A stretch of DNA of 64,000 nucleotides from Acanthaster planci (taxonomy: Eukaryota > Echinodermata > Asteroidea > Valvatida > Acanthasteridae). Positions 34,925 to 47,900 of the stretch are shown here, one piece after another (position 1 is the stretch's first letter; every line of letters starts with the position of its first letter). Location of the stretch: contig NW_019091498.1 in assembly GCF_001949145.1 (NCBI RefSeq), forward strand, positions 124,001-188,000, read 5' to 3'. A model generated the notes under the pieces. The model did no database searches. It had not been told where the DNA came from and saw only the letters and a program-made list of their open reading frames with translations. Made by a program: the position numbers and the translations under genes.

Positions 34925-37900
34925 GTCCCTTGACATACAGACTGGTGGGATACCACGCGTTGCACAGCCCCCACTAGATAAGTAGAGTTCATCATAGTAA
35001 CGATATAGGCTGAAATGATGTAAAGAAATCATTGTGGAACATTTTTATTACTGTGAAGTTCCTGAACAGACCTAAAACTGCAAAGTCAAGAACTGCTGGG
35101 ATGCGTAAATGAGGAACTGTATAGAAATAGAAGGGAATGACAAGGGTTTTCAGTTCGGGTGGTTGGTGGGATGTTACAGTTGGAAAGCCTGCGGCCGCAT
35201 CATGTTCATGGTCAATCGTGTGGTCATGTGTACGTAACAAACGTCCGTCATGTATATGGGAAAAAATTCCCGTCGCAAACATGTCCATAACTTCCGACTG
35301 TATTATCAAAAGACGTAAAGAACCGTGAAAACTTGAAAAGCACGCATCATGCACGCACAAAAGTAATGCAAAGTTTATTTCTCTCAATAAAGGCTGGCCA
35401 CATTTGCAAAATGAAAGATTGGGTCAATTATGTTCATATGCGTGGCCCAACTGCATCTATGTCCTGAATGTGCATGCGTGTACATAGGTATATTCCACAT
35501 GAATTAATGAAGAGAAGCAAAACAATGCAAGCAAAAGAAAAACCTTATTAAAAGACTACTACTACCAAATCATTTAGTGATCGTATAAAAATGAAACTCA
35601 AGTGAATTAACGCGGCCACGTATACATTTCTTAATTACCACTCCCCAAACCAACTGTCTCAATGTTCCAACTGTGTCCACGACATACAGAGTTAACCCTC
35701 ACCATGCTATTACAAGAGACATGTCTAAACCTTTGCAGTTCCTTGGAGCTAAAAATTAAAAAAAATGTTATAAAATTAAATTGCAAGAACTGGATGATTC
35801 CGGTTTTTAAGGGTTTGACATGTTTATATTATGATTGGGATGAAACAATTTTGTATATTAATGACGTCACTGCATTCCACTTTTTTGTTTTCTTGGTACT
35901 GACGTGGAGTTTGGACATGGAGGCAGGAGCCTATTAATGTTTTTTAGTATTCAAAAAAGTGTGCAATATAATGGCAAATGTTCTGGGTCTTTCTGGCCCC
36001 GTTTTGCACTGAGGAAACTGTGCTGTAGATGGTTTAGATTGGTTTCTGCAAATCTGCATCTAAATTAAGTCTCGAGCAAAGCTACTGATCCCATTTTTAA
36101 ACTTCGGCTTCTTGCTGTTGTATTTGAAATATTTGTGATTGTTCATCTGATTATCTTTTCACGGCTATTTTCTTTTAAAGTGTACGTTGTGGTAAAGTTT
36201 TGACGGGTCCGTAAAACTATAGCGCATGGTGCATACTTACATACCGTTCGGAGTGGGGGACACTAGGCCTACAGCCTACCTCTTTTCGATCATGTGGGGG
36301 AGCTTCCACAACCGACTGCCTCCGGCTAAAATGCCGCTTTATGAACGGAATTGAGCCCTAGGAATTTTGGGCAGTTTGAGTACACGTATTTCATTGAAAC
36401 TGCATTTATATCGCCTGAATCTACATCGTTGTAGTCTGGCACCTACACGTTAAATTTTAAAATGTCAAGTTATGCTTCCGTTACCTTCGATATTCAGCGA
36501 AGTAATGCGCTGCATGGCACGGTCAAATTATCAAATGCTATTATACTTAACCAAATCAACCTCTTTTTGACTTCAAAGTCCATCCCTCGCTTGTCACCAA
36601 GCAAAAGTCCATACCAAGAGGCAAGGCCGGACAGTACCAACCAAGCAATTCACCACAAAAGCAGTACATTTAAATTGTTAAACTTAATTTTTATTGACAG
36701 TGGGGACAAACACTGTTTTCTGTCCGGCACACCCTTGGTCTTCAGTTATTCTGAAGTTTCCCAAAACCAACAACGAAACAAATCACAACAAAGAATGTGT
36801 ATTATGTAAGCCTAGCATTAAGTTTGAAGACCGGGAAAAGCGCAAGAAGGCATTTTCCATACATTATGTTAGTTCAAATTAATGTACTCTACTCATGCTT
36901 ATGCTAATTGCTGAAATCTCACGCTACCAATCAAACGTATTGCCCTTCCAAAACTACGACAAAATGCCCACCTCATTGCATACACATGTACTCTAAAACA
37001 TGGCCTCCTCGTTTTGTCATATTCGGAGTGGGAAACCGACAGAACGCACAGGTCTTAACAACCAGAAGCAGCTGGGGTTCAGAGGAATCCAGGCACACGT
37101 TTACGGAGACCTCGTTTGGTCGAAATTCATTATACATGTGTGAACAGCCGTCGTTCGATTGCACCCGCTAAACATCCCATAGTAAACGGTGTCTTAAGTA
37201 TCACGATTTACTCAAAATAAAGCCGACGAGCGGTACGGTACACAAGCTAACGATGTGCTGACTACTGCACCGAAAATCGCCTTTGTGGTAAACAATTAAA
37301 ACACACTTTTGGGGATGCCATGTTTGTTGATGTTTGATGCCCACAATCGGTCTATTATGGTATCCGATCAGCGTGTAGTGATCTCTGGGCCACATTAGTA
37401 GACTAACATTACTTTCAATACTGAAAAGGGCAAGCGTACAACTTTGGCCAGTGCAAGATGTTTTGCATTTGGAAATAAAAACAACTGATAATCAAATAAG
37501 GTTGTAACTCACAGAAGCTGTGACTGCAGAATTCACTAAGATCCGAAGATTACATGAAAAGAAGTCTTGTTTCTTTACTAGCGTTCTTCTTGATTGATCA
37601 AGTAGCACTTCTTCACTGAAATCTCTTTAAAATGTGGTCAAGTGTTTAAAGTTTAACCAACGTCTTAAAAAGGAAAATAGGTAAGAAAGAATTGTCAGGT
37701 GGCCTTAAGATATGTTCTTAAAATTTTGTTAGACGCAAAGACCTCGATTTAAAACCAAAAAGCATAACATTTGACAATGTTTTGATCAAATTTCAAACTC
37801 AAGCTGAAAAATATTCCATTATCTCCACGGTATCCAGATATATATTTTTTCTTTACTTTAATCCGCTACGACTACTGATGACATATGCTTTTCATACTTT

Positions 37901-39840
37901 GTCTCCATTTATTTAACAATTTTAAAACATGTATACTCTCTTAACCCCAAAGAGTGAGACAGGGGACAAGACGTTGAAATGCACTCTAAATGTAGACTGA
38001 AATACATGTCGTTTGAAAATAGAACCTCTTCCAGGAGAAACTCTCGTGAAATGTCGATCTACTCACTCTTGATCGAAAGAGTACATTTCACTCGAGTTCG
38101 TCTTGTCCCTAGTTTCAATCGGTGGGAGTGAATTTTCACTCGAATTGAGTGAATTTTCACTCTGTGGACTTTAGCGAGTAGAATCCAATTTCCGAACTAC
38201 CGTGCACACCAATCAATGTACAATATACAACTCTTAATTAACTATGAATACTGACTTCAGTAACAAGGTAAACATGTATAACTTTTACGGTAAGAGATGC
38301 TCCCTGTCATCAGGCTTGTCATTTGCACTTCTACTAATCGTCACTGGCTTACTTAGAAAAAACTGACGTTAAGCTAATACGGTTCAAAATGCTTGAGACA
38401 CGCACAATGTACTGTTGTCAAATGTACTCTTGTCAAATGTGCTCTTATGTTCGATATATCCCCTCAAACTGCCAGGTCCTGTGGTAGACAAGGAGGATGG
38501 CAGGAGCTCGTCAGCCACACTTATGTTGTTTACAGCACTAGAAACAGCAAGAAGAATCAACTTCAAAAATATATAAAACAGGCCACAAACACTTCCCGTA
38601 AATCCTAAAAAAGAAGGAAACCTACGAAGAAACCCTGACCATGTGGAATCGACAACAGGTGTTCACTTGAAGCTTGATTTTTAAACTGTGTGTTCAGGGT
38701 GCTTACTGTTCACATCTCTAACAACTCTTCTCCAAGGTTTCACTGAAGTATCGTTCCTAATTCAAGTGCATTTTGGAAGAATACGGTCCTGTTCAAGTGC
38801 AGGATTCAACACCCAGCAGTCTGGAATTAACCCACACACAGTTTGCATGATGGTGCCATAGAGCTATACAGTATTGATTTTGTAACAATTCCTTGTGTCT
38901 GGCACAGGATAGTGAATCACTACAGTTGTGATCGTCCCCCTTGCAGTTGGGACTTATCCTATAAGTAGGCCACAGTATACACAAGTTACGACCAAAGTGA
39001 TGGCAAAACGTTAGTGCCTGATATCCTACAAAATGACACTGACATAAAATTTTGATCAGACATTTTTATATATTACCGAACTCTAAAACAGAGAATGTGT
39101 GGGATTTGCTTTGTTGTTCGATAATTTAATGTATTTCTCAGCGGCTGATGCGCAGACGATAGCCAGCTGATGGCTACATACCACACTCAGAGTCCGGGAT
39201 TAGTATTCACAAACATTACAATGTTAGCAATATGAATGAGCAGCAAAGCAGTACACAGTCAGTTTTTTAAACAGAAATATCAGCACTGTCCCAACAAATC
39301 AATCTCTGTCATAAAGTGTTTAAAGAAGCTTTAATTTTTACTACTTATCTGTCAATTTTTAATTCCTGTGTCGCATTGAATGGTATATCAATACTCAAAC
39401 ACGAATGTGGAACATACAGAAATGACAGCAACATTTTACTTTATGACGACATAAAATATTTAAACGCAATTCATGAACCATTGAGTAAAATCTTCTTTCG
39501 TGCGGTAAAGCATAAGTAAAAATACTCAATTGTGCCTTTACCCTTATTAACAAATAAGAATGTACTCATTCTACTGGCAGACACCAAACAAAATCTTCAA
39601 AGGGTACACAGATCTTTAACAAAATTACTACACACTGTAAGAGTCACTCTTTAAAACAATTGTTCTCCCACTAAAACTTTTAATCTGAGTATTTTTTCCT
39701 GAATTCACTGTGCTTCTCTCAGTAAATGTACATGCCTAAGCAAAATGAGGCAGCTTGGTTGTAGTTTACAATCCCTAGTCTACAACCCATTAAGCAGTTA
39801 AGCCCCTTTACTGACAATTCCCTGCCTACTTCTTGTACTT
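34925..39840. other. Intergenic region between copy B and PRKAR1
   Basis: No gene could be supported. It contains a duplicated palindromic 16-mer (GAGTGAATTTTCACTC at 38126-38141 and 38147-38162) in a patch of CACTC/GAGTG motifs. Short open frames at 35662-35937 and 36462-36809 show no family features. Confidence 0.45.
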
Positions 39841-39844
39841 AGGG

Positions 39845-40075
39845 ATGCAGTGGTGTCACTATCTTACCAAGGTGAAAATTAAGTAACTAATGGTTACTGC
39901 GGGTTCGAATCGCACTAAGGTGCCCGCAACCTTTGGCAAAGCACTTCACCCTAACCTTTGAACGCAGAGCTGGCAATGAGTAAAAAGTATTGATAAGGCC
40001 CGGTGTGCTTCAGGTTGGCTATTACGACTGTTTTCACTCTCTGTGGAGCTGAGAGAGACGTAGGAAAAAGTCGGC
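39845..40075 (+). mobile_element. tRNA-derived SINE remnant
   Basis: B box GGGTTCGAATCGC at 39901, followed by the typical GGCAAAGCACTTCACC stretch. The A box is degenerate. Boundaries are approximate. Confidence 0.5.
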
Positions 40076-41758
40076 TTATTGGGCAGCAAAGAATTCAAAG
40101 TAATGAACTGCAAATACTGAATGTTTCACTTCCTGCAATGATACCAATAGTATCATGAAGTGACCAATGCAATGTTCCACTTACGGAGGCAGAGCTTATT
40201 GGAATAGAGCTTTCCACCTGGCACTTCACAAATTATTCTTTTCATTACCTGAATGTAACACACTCAATTATCTGAACAAATACATGGTAAGGACACCTGG
40301 CGCAATTCATATGTTAGGACAAATCAATTCGTGTCACGGGATAACAATTCACCAAAAAGATGACGTCTAATATCTGGAAATTCTCTCAGACTACATAAAT
40401 TGATTACTCCATCCTTCTCCCTGCAGCAAAACAGCTTCAAACAATCATGGTGAAATTTCCACACCCTTGGCCTCAACTCTACAGTAACCATGAGAAGGTA
40501 AGTTGAGAGACGGTGGGTAAGGTGGAGGGAAGCAATCCCGCAGAGAACTGACACAGACATCACTAAGCCAGACCAGAGAAAACCTCCATTTTCAGCTATA
40601 CCAATAACAAAGCCCGACAAGCACTACATGCATGTACACCTTAATGATGTTAAACAAGACACAGACATACATGTACTGTACCATACAAACAGTTTTGCTG
40701 CTAGATTTGCCAAAGGCACCCTACACATAAATGCAAATTGCCAAAACATGTTAATCCAAAATAATACAATTCATGTGTCTATTACAGACTACAGACTCTG
40801 TTTATGAACTATGTTTTCTACTCTGTATGATCTAGTTCTTGCATGCAAATGATGCAAGACCCGACCAATTTTCAAGTGAATGAGGACAAAGCTGTAAAAT
40901 CACAAGATAGGAACACACCTGAGTTTGGGCACATAGTGAAAATACCATGTAAGTGTACACTGTTGGCAATACTGATTTACATTTTAGGGTGAAGAGTGTA
41001 GCTCAGCACAGATTCCACAAGGTGTCTTAGGGCATCCAAATCTCGTTTTTAAAAGACCAAGCCATTAAGCCCCACCCTATGGTCTTTGACCAATCACAGC
41101 TGTGATTCTTGTCCAATATACATGAACGTGTACAAAAGTCCAACACGTGTGCACATACCGATACATGCGCAGCTGGCACATGCAGTACGGCATTGGAAAG
41201 ACGCAGATGTTAACTACGCACATGTGAAGTAGGCGGGGCTAGCTGGATAGGTCTATTACTTGGAAAATGGTCAACTCGAATCAAGAATCAGACATTGTTG
41301 TCCACACTCTCTTTCAGCTAAACAAAGTACACATGCTCAGCTGGGAAACTGTCCCCTGGTTTTCTACAACCGACCAAAAACTGCTGAAAGATTCACATCA
41401 AAAACAGAACCCTTCTGTGAACATGCACACCTCAAGATGCATTGGAAACTGAAATTACATTGACTGTTATCCAATTCTGATCTTGGAAACTTATGTGCAG
41501 GACACCAGTGCCTAGCATTACCAAGATAACACAGATGGCAGACGAAGTAAATTAATATACACAAAGTCCATTAAATATTCCTTCCAAAAAGGGGAGAAAA
41601 AGCTTCATAAATTACACACAACCGGCTGCACAAATGGTGTTTGTTTTCCAAGCTGTAGATAGATTCTCTAAATCAATATCTATCTAGGACACACTCCCGG
41701 AGGAGTTGTAGGCTAGACTGGGAGGGAGTGAGGGTGAAGACAAGTCACCACATTGACA

Positions 41759-41931
41759 CTACACGACAAGCTGCACAAAGCTGTTGTACTGAGTGATGTT
41801 CCTTTTCAGGATGTCAGAGCAGGGTCCCATGACACGCTCAAAGCGTTCCCGATCCAGCTTGACACACTTGAGTGAGCCGCGGGCAATGACAGTGGCAGCG
41901 CGGGGTCGATTCAGGACAAGAGCAATCTCAC
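41759..41931 (-). CDS. PRKAR1: PRKAR1 last coding exon, cAMP site B
   Basis: [20 protein letters not shown] completes site B, followed by the C-terminal helix and [13 protein letters not shown] with TAG at 41759-41761. The 3' UTR continues left; its end was not determined. Confidence 0.96.
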
Positions 41932-44900
41932 CTGGAATCAAAAGTACCAATGGACGCAGAAAATTAAGAATGGTTTATGACAAAAATGGTTCAAATATAC
42001 ATGTGGGCCAGCAGCCACTTCCACTACCCTTGATAACTTTTGTCATGTGATGTGCACCTTATACAAAACTGCCAATGGTTTCCTTGCACACATGCTTTAG
42101 CTTTACTTGGTGCAAACTACATGACCAAATTTCTGACAAAAACCATATAAACAGGTCGTGACAATTTGCAGTAGTGAAGAGTCCATCAGAGATCCCTGGA
42201 ATTCCATCACATGATCACGGGTTCACAATAAGTCATTCAATCTTTAACCAAATCACGATTACATCAAATGAACTATGACAGAAGCATTCCTTTGTCATTG
42301 TTTGACATGTTTCTTGAAAGGACTTTTGACCAGCCTTGTGAACGGACTTGTAAGAGGACTTTAGGACTAGACTACAAAACTGCCCAGACCATTTGCTGCT
42401 AAAATCATCCTGCCTATAAATCACTTTAACTTTTTACAGTAAGTTTATTAACAAGGCTACTTTGCACTCCATTTTAAATTGCAAACCTATTCACTGGTTG
42501 TCACTTAAAACACTGGTGTATGTATGTACATGTACTGTTGTCAAATACCAGAAGTCTGTTGGCAATCAACCATGCGAACAGGGTGCAGTTTAGTTCATTC
42601 TCCCTGCTCCAGGAAGACCATGGTCCCTGTTTTTCTCATTTGAACAAAAAACCTTTCAAGCACAAATCTCAAGGTTCACGAGTAATATGTGAGTGTTCAT
42701 TACAATTATGTTCCAAGTCTGATCGTATTGAGAGCCTTTTTTTTCAGGAGTGTGAAATGTGGGCAGCAGTTTGTCAACTTAGTACCATTATCATTAGCTT
42801 GGTACTTTATGGCCCTTTAGGCCTCTCCAAGCCAAGGGATCATCTATTTTGGGGCAAAACAAGATGACTTTAAAAAACAACTGTTCACAATATGTCACTA
42901 ACCTCAAAATCAGGAGCTCTTTGCATGATTCACATGTCTTAAGCATACTCAGGACTGGTGAACAGTATTTGGATGCAGTAATGCCAACCATTGAATGGAG
43001 ATATCTGTGTATATTCTATAGCACTGATAATGACCACATATGTCATACGAGGGTACTTGATGCTTCATGCCCTATGCTATTTTGCTTCATGGGAAAACTG
43101 CTTGGGAAAATGTTCACTGTTAAATCTGACTGTACTTCATAAAGGATCTATGAGTAGCCATCTCGATTTAGATAACTACACATTTTTAAAACAAAATTCA
43201 TCTGAAATCTGGTGACTTCCCAGAAGGATACAATGATCTCCCGGTGAGATATGGCAATTTACGAGTGGAAAAAGCATGTCCCTTACTGGAAATTGCTGTT
43301 CCTCATTTACCATACTTGCATACCAAGGAACCTTGACAGACTTCCCATGTGGAAACACAGGCTGTTCCCTCTGAGAAGAGTGTGTAGAATTGAAAATAAG
43401 AGCAGGTGTTTTTCCAGCGGAGGGGTGAGATTATTCAAAGTTTACTCAGGAAACTCTCTCCTTACTGTTTCACTTACCAAAATAATCTGAGGGCCCTAGC
43501 TTGGCCACTTCGATGAACTCGTCCTGTTCATCACGCCTCTGCAGAACTGATGCTTGGCCCTGCAGGCATAAACATAAATAATTAAGAATAATTCTTCCCA
43601 GAGACTGAACAGTTTTTAGCAAGTGTTGATAAAGCCACAACTTTTGGAAAAGAAAGTGTGTATCTTGAGCTAGTTGATCGATTTTTAGCAAGTGTTGATA
43701 AAGCCACAACTTTTGGAAAAGAAAGTGTGTATCTTGAGCTAGTTGATCGACAGGTGGGGTCTCACCTCAACAATGATATAGAAGTCATTTCCAGGCTCTC
43801 CCTGGACTACAATCTTCTCCCCATCCTCAAAGTTCACAGGCTCCAGAGAATCTGCTACTGTCAGGCGCTCCCACTGGTCAAGGCTCTCTGGGTGAACAAA
43901 GTGAGTTCAGAAAGGGTGCAGAACGTTACAGCAAAAAGTGCACTATTCATGAAATTTTCATTGAGTTAAGGTGAATGGTTACTGGAGACAATTTTAGTGA
44001 TAGTTTCACAGAGGATGTACCCACACCATCTGGCAATGTACATGTTATGAAATTTCACAGTGGCAGGTGACAAGTGAAACTGTCCAATTTGCCACTCATT
44101 TCGTACAAACACATAAGTCCATAGAGGTAGACAGCAGCAAATATTATGTCATGGTAGGGTCTGAAAGATAAGTAAAGGTGTTAAATGTCACAAAAATATT
44201 GTTCAACTGATTGTTCAACTAAAAGAGTGCTTCTAGGCTGAAAGTAATACACTACTGCAACTTATTTATTGTAAAAATAATCTGATGTCAAATGCTTAAG
44301 AAGCGACATCAGATACCACACTTAGAGTTAAATGCAAACCATAGCATTTGCACAAAAAATTCTATAAAAAAATCTTTCACTACTGACACATGTGCAAGCA
44401 CTTTCTTCTGCCTGGCCAAGCTACAGGGCTGATTAAAATGTTGAACAAACATGAACCCTTGTCTTCTTATGCAGAGCTCTGTGGTTACATACATGCATAT
44501 ACATTCTTCTGTCACTAACCTGGTAAAATTGACAAACAGTGCAAGATAGAATGTCAAATTTCTTGGAACTGCTTAACAGAAATAGATGTATTTATAAGGC
44601 AGTGGTCACAAGCCAAAACCTGTCACAGGTCTACCTACATGTACATGTATTTATTTAGCTGGGGGGGGGGGGTTGTTGAACTGTTTGCCAAGCAGCACTG
44701 TTTACTAGCAAAACTACATGTATGCTAAAAAGTGCACTGAAGTGAACTGGTGGAGTGAGGCAACTGGAAAATTAATGACAGCGCAAGGCTGTACATGTAT
44801 GCACAATGATTATATATTCACATCTTTCATCAAGTTTTGATTAATTCCCATGGTCTGTACATGTACATCGCTTCATTGCGGCTTTCAGCCTTGACAACCT

Positions 44901-47900
44901 CACTTGCACCTCAGTGCCCTGGTCTGCTTTTGGCACTCGGAGTGAGACACTGGGTCACTGCAAATTGATTTGGATTGGTCAGGAAGCTTCTCAGAAAAGT
45001 AAAGGAAACCAAACTGCAATAAGACATTTTTGGATATTGTTCTTAAAGTAATGACATTGTTTAAGACTAAAATGGAATTAGTTTAGGATGTATCGAGTTA
45101 TGGGAATAGATGGCATTTGGGATTCTTGGCATGAAAAGACAGTAATACTGTGCACTGAGTGACGGGTGACAAATTGTCTCAGAGATGAACTTTTTGACGT
45201 CAGCAGGGAACGTTAGGAATTACAATCCCTGGCCTGAAGCATATCGCTTCGAAAGATCTTTGGCACAGGATGTGCAGATTAAGGTCTGATCTTGAGAGCA
45301 GAAAAATGCCACAGGTATTTAAAAACTCTTGCCCTCAAGGGAAAAAAAGGACAGCCAACTATCCAGAAAGAAATCACTTAAACAATAAGCAGAGTAAAAT
45401 TCAGAGAGGGAACATTCAGAAACCTCAAGCCCAGATGACAAAATAGTGTTCTTAAATAAATAAGTACTAGTCTTTACTAAGGACGATTTGATAATGAGAC
45501 CATATTCAGATAATTCTGGGCTCAAATTTGAAATCAGGTACACTAAACTTGAAGAAATTTTTGTGAAAATGACACCAAAACCATTCTCCGGCTGAAAAAC
45601 CAAGGCTGTCTCAAGGACTGGTCTAGCATTAGCAATCATCTTTCTTTGATAATTGATATTTTGGGAGGAATTAGAGGCAGATACTTACCAAGGATGGACA
45701 CCTTAGACAAGAATGACTCATACAGCTTGCGTTTGCGCAGGGTGCTGCCCATGAGGATGCGTCTGTAGCTGTCTCTATCAATACCCCACAGCTTCAAGTC
45801 AGTTTTAGCCTGCACAGCACATGAATATTGAATCTGGTCACTTAAACTTGATCAGAAAGCGGGTGCAGATGGTTGATGATCTTAAAAAGGCTGGAGGGTC
45901 TAATCTCAAAGGCATTTCAAATTAATTAGAAAGTTTCAGTCGGAATGAGATACTAGATTCACACTTTCCAGGTATACATATCGATGAATCCGGTGACCAT
46001 GAAGTAATACTTCATCTTGTCATTTGCAAAGGCTCCACCAATGGTAGAAAACATTGTGATAACTTATGTACGGAGCCAGTGTTTTGTGACAATCACTCCT
46101 TATAAATATGAACACAAAGCTTTCTACCATTGACAAGAGCCTTGAGAATGTCCAATGAAATGTTGCAGGGTTAGTCTACATTTACCTTAACAGTGGCAGC
46201 TCTTGGTGTACCATAGATGAGGGCCAGCTCTCCGAAGCTACCTCCTTCCCCAATGGTTGTTACCAAGCCCACATTATCCACATAGACCTGTGATGGAATA
46301 TATAATTTAATGTCTACAGGTACAATACATGTATGTATGACAAGTTCTGCACTGAGTTTTTCTTCACGCACGCTTCCAATCATATGTGTTTAATACAGTG
46401 ACCAGAATGTGCAGAATGACATTTTCATTAACTTGGACCTGAAAAAAAAAAATTCAGACCACACCTCTCGCATTGAAAAACAAAAAAACCAGCAGAAGAG
46501 GCCATCAAATGCCTTTTATCACTAATAACAAAAAGAGATTGAGTTATATGGTACAGATTTCAGACCAAGCATCATAAACTCACGTACATGTCCATAAACA
46601 TGTCCCTTTGCACTAGTATCTATATAAGGGTATGCTTAGTAAAAGGTATGGTTCAGAAAAGGCAAAAATTATATCTCTTTAGAATTTCCACGAGCATCCA
46701 TAGTGTACATGCATATACTTACTTCTTTTGCAACACAAGACTGCTGTAAGGATAGGGCACCTACAATACTAAAAATAACCATTTCTACATAAATTCAACT
46801 CGAAATACACCGAAACTGTAGAACTGATCGATACTCACATCCACCTCGCCATCGTCGATGACGTAAAAGTTGTCACCTTCATCCCCTGGTGAAAAAAAAA
46901 AGACAAATAACACAGACTGTCAGCAACGTTGTTTGCATGCTTGTGTTAACAGAGGTGTAACTTTGCATCTGAGATGAGATATTTCTCAGTTTTATGGTGT
47001 GAGTTGGCTGTTAAGTTGATGGTTCAGGGGCTGGCCACTCATTTTTCATGTAAATGCTTTCAAGGTAAGAGACGTCTTGCCTTTCTTGCCTAGTTATAGT
47101 TGTTTTTAACAAGACTTTTTTACATTTTCCAGAAGCCAATCTAAAGGAATATTTCCCGTTTGCAATGAAACATGCTGTAAAGACAGTGCAGTGTTCTCTC
47201 AAACCTACCATACAAAAATATACGACTTTTTTTACATTAATGTTTATTACATGACTTGAGTACATTTGAAAATTACAAGTACATGTGATGCAGCAGTCAG
47301 ATTATTTTATTGCAAGAGAATAAAATGTGAAGATAGAGCAATGAATATGTGGCCACAAACATGTACATGTACACACCAGTAATCTACATGTCTATTGTTC
47401 TAAAGAGTGTTAAGTTTAGGAATTAGGAACATTCCTGGAGAAGCCATTAGAAAGAATATGCATTATTATAGAAATACTTATTCCCAAAACAAATCACTGA
47501 ATTCTTTGAGACAATCTTTTCCTTTTCTACAATCTGATTTTTAAAACAGTCACAAATATCTGCTTTTTCCCCTTATTCAGGTTATTGATCCCAACTACCA
47601 GATGGCCAGCCAGATGACTTGTCTGACAATTGAGTAAACACCACCAAGGCCAAGGTTAACTCATTTCAAATTCCCATCAACAGCAACAGAGACATTGAGA
47701 CAACATCATCAGAAGTACCAGGCCTGCTTCATGGTAAGTTGAAAATACAGATTAATTTAGCCGAAAGATTTTCCCAAACCTCATTCAATTTATGGTCCAG
47801 ACATGAAATGTTGTGCCTGCATCCTGGTTTCTTTTTTCCCATTCATATCCTGCAGGACATACAGCAGGCTAACTGCTGCATTAACCATACTGTTGCTCAT

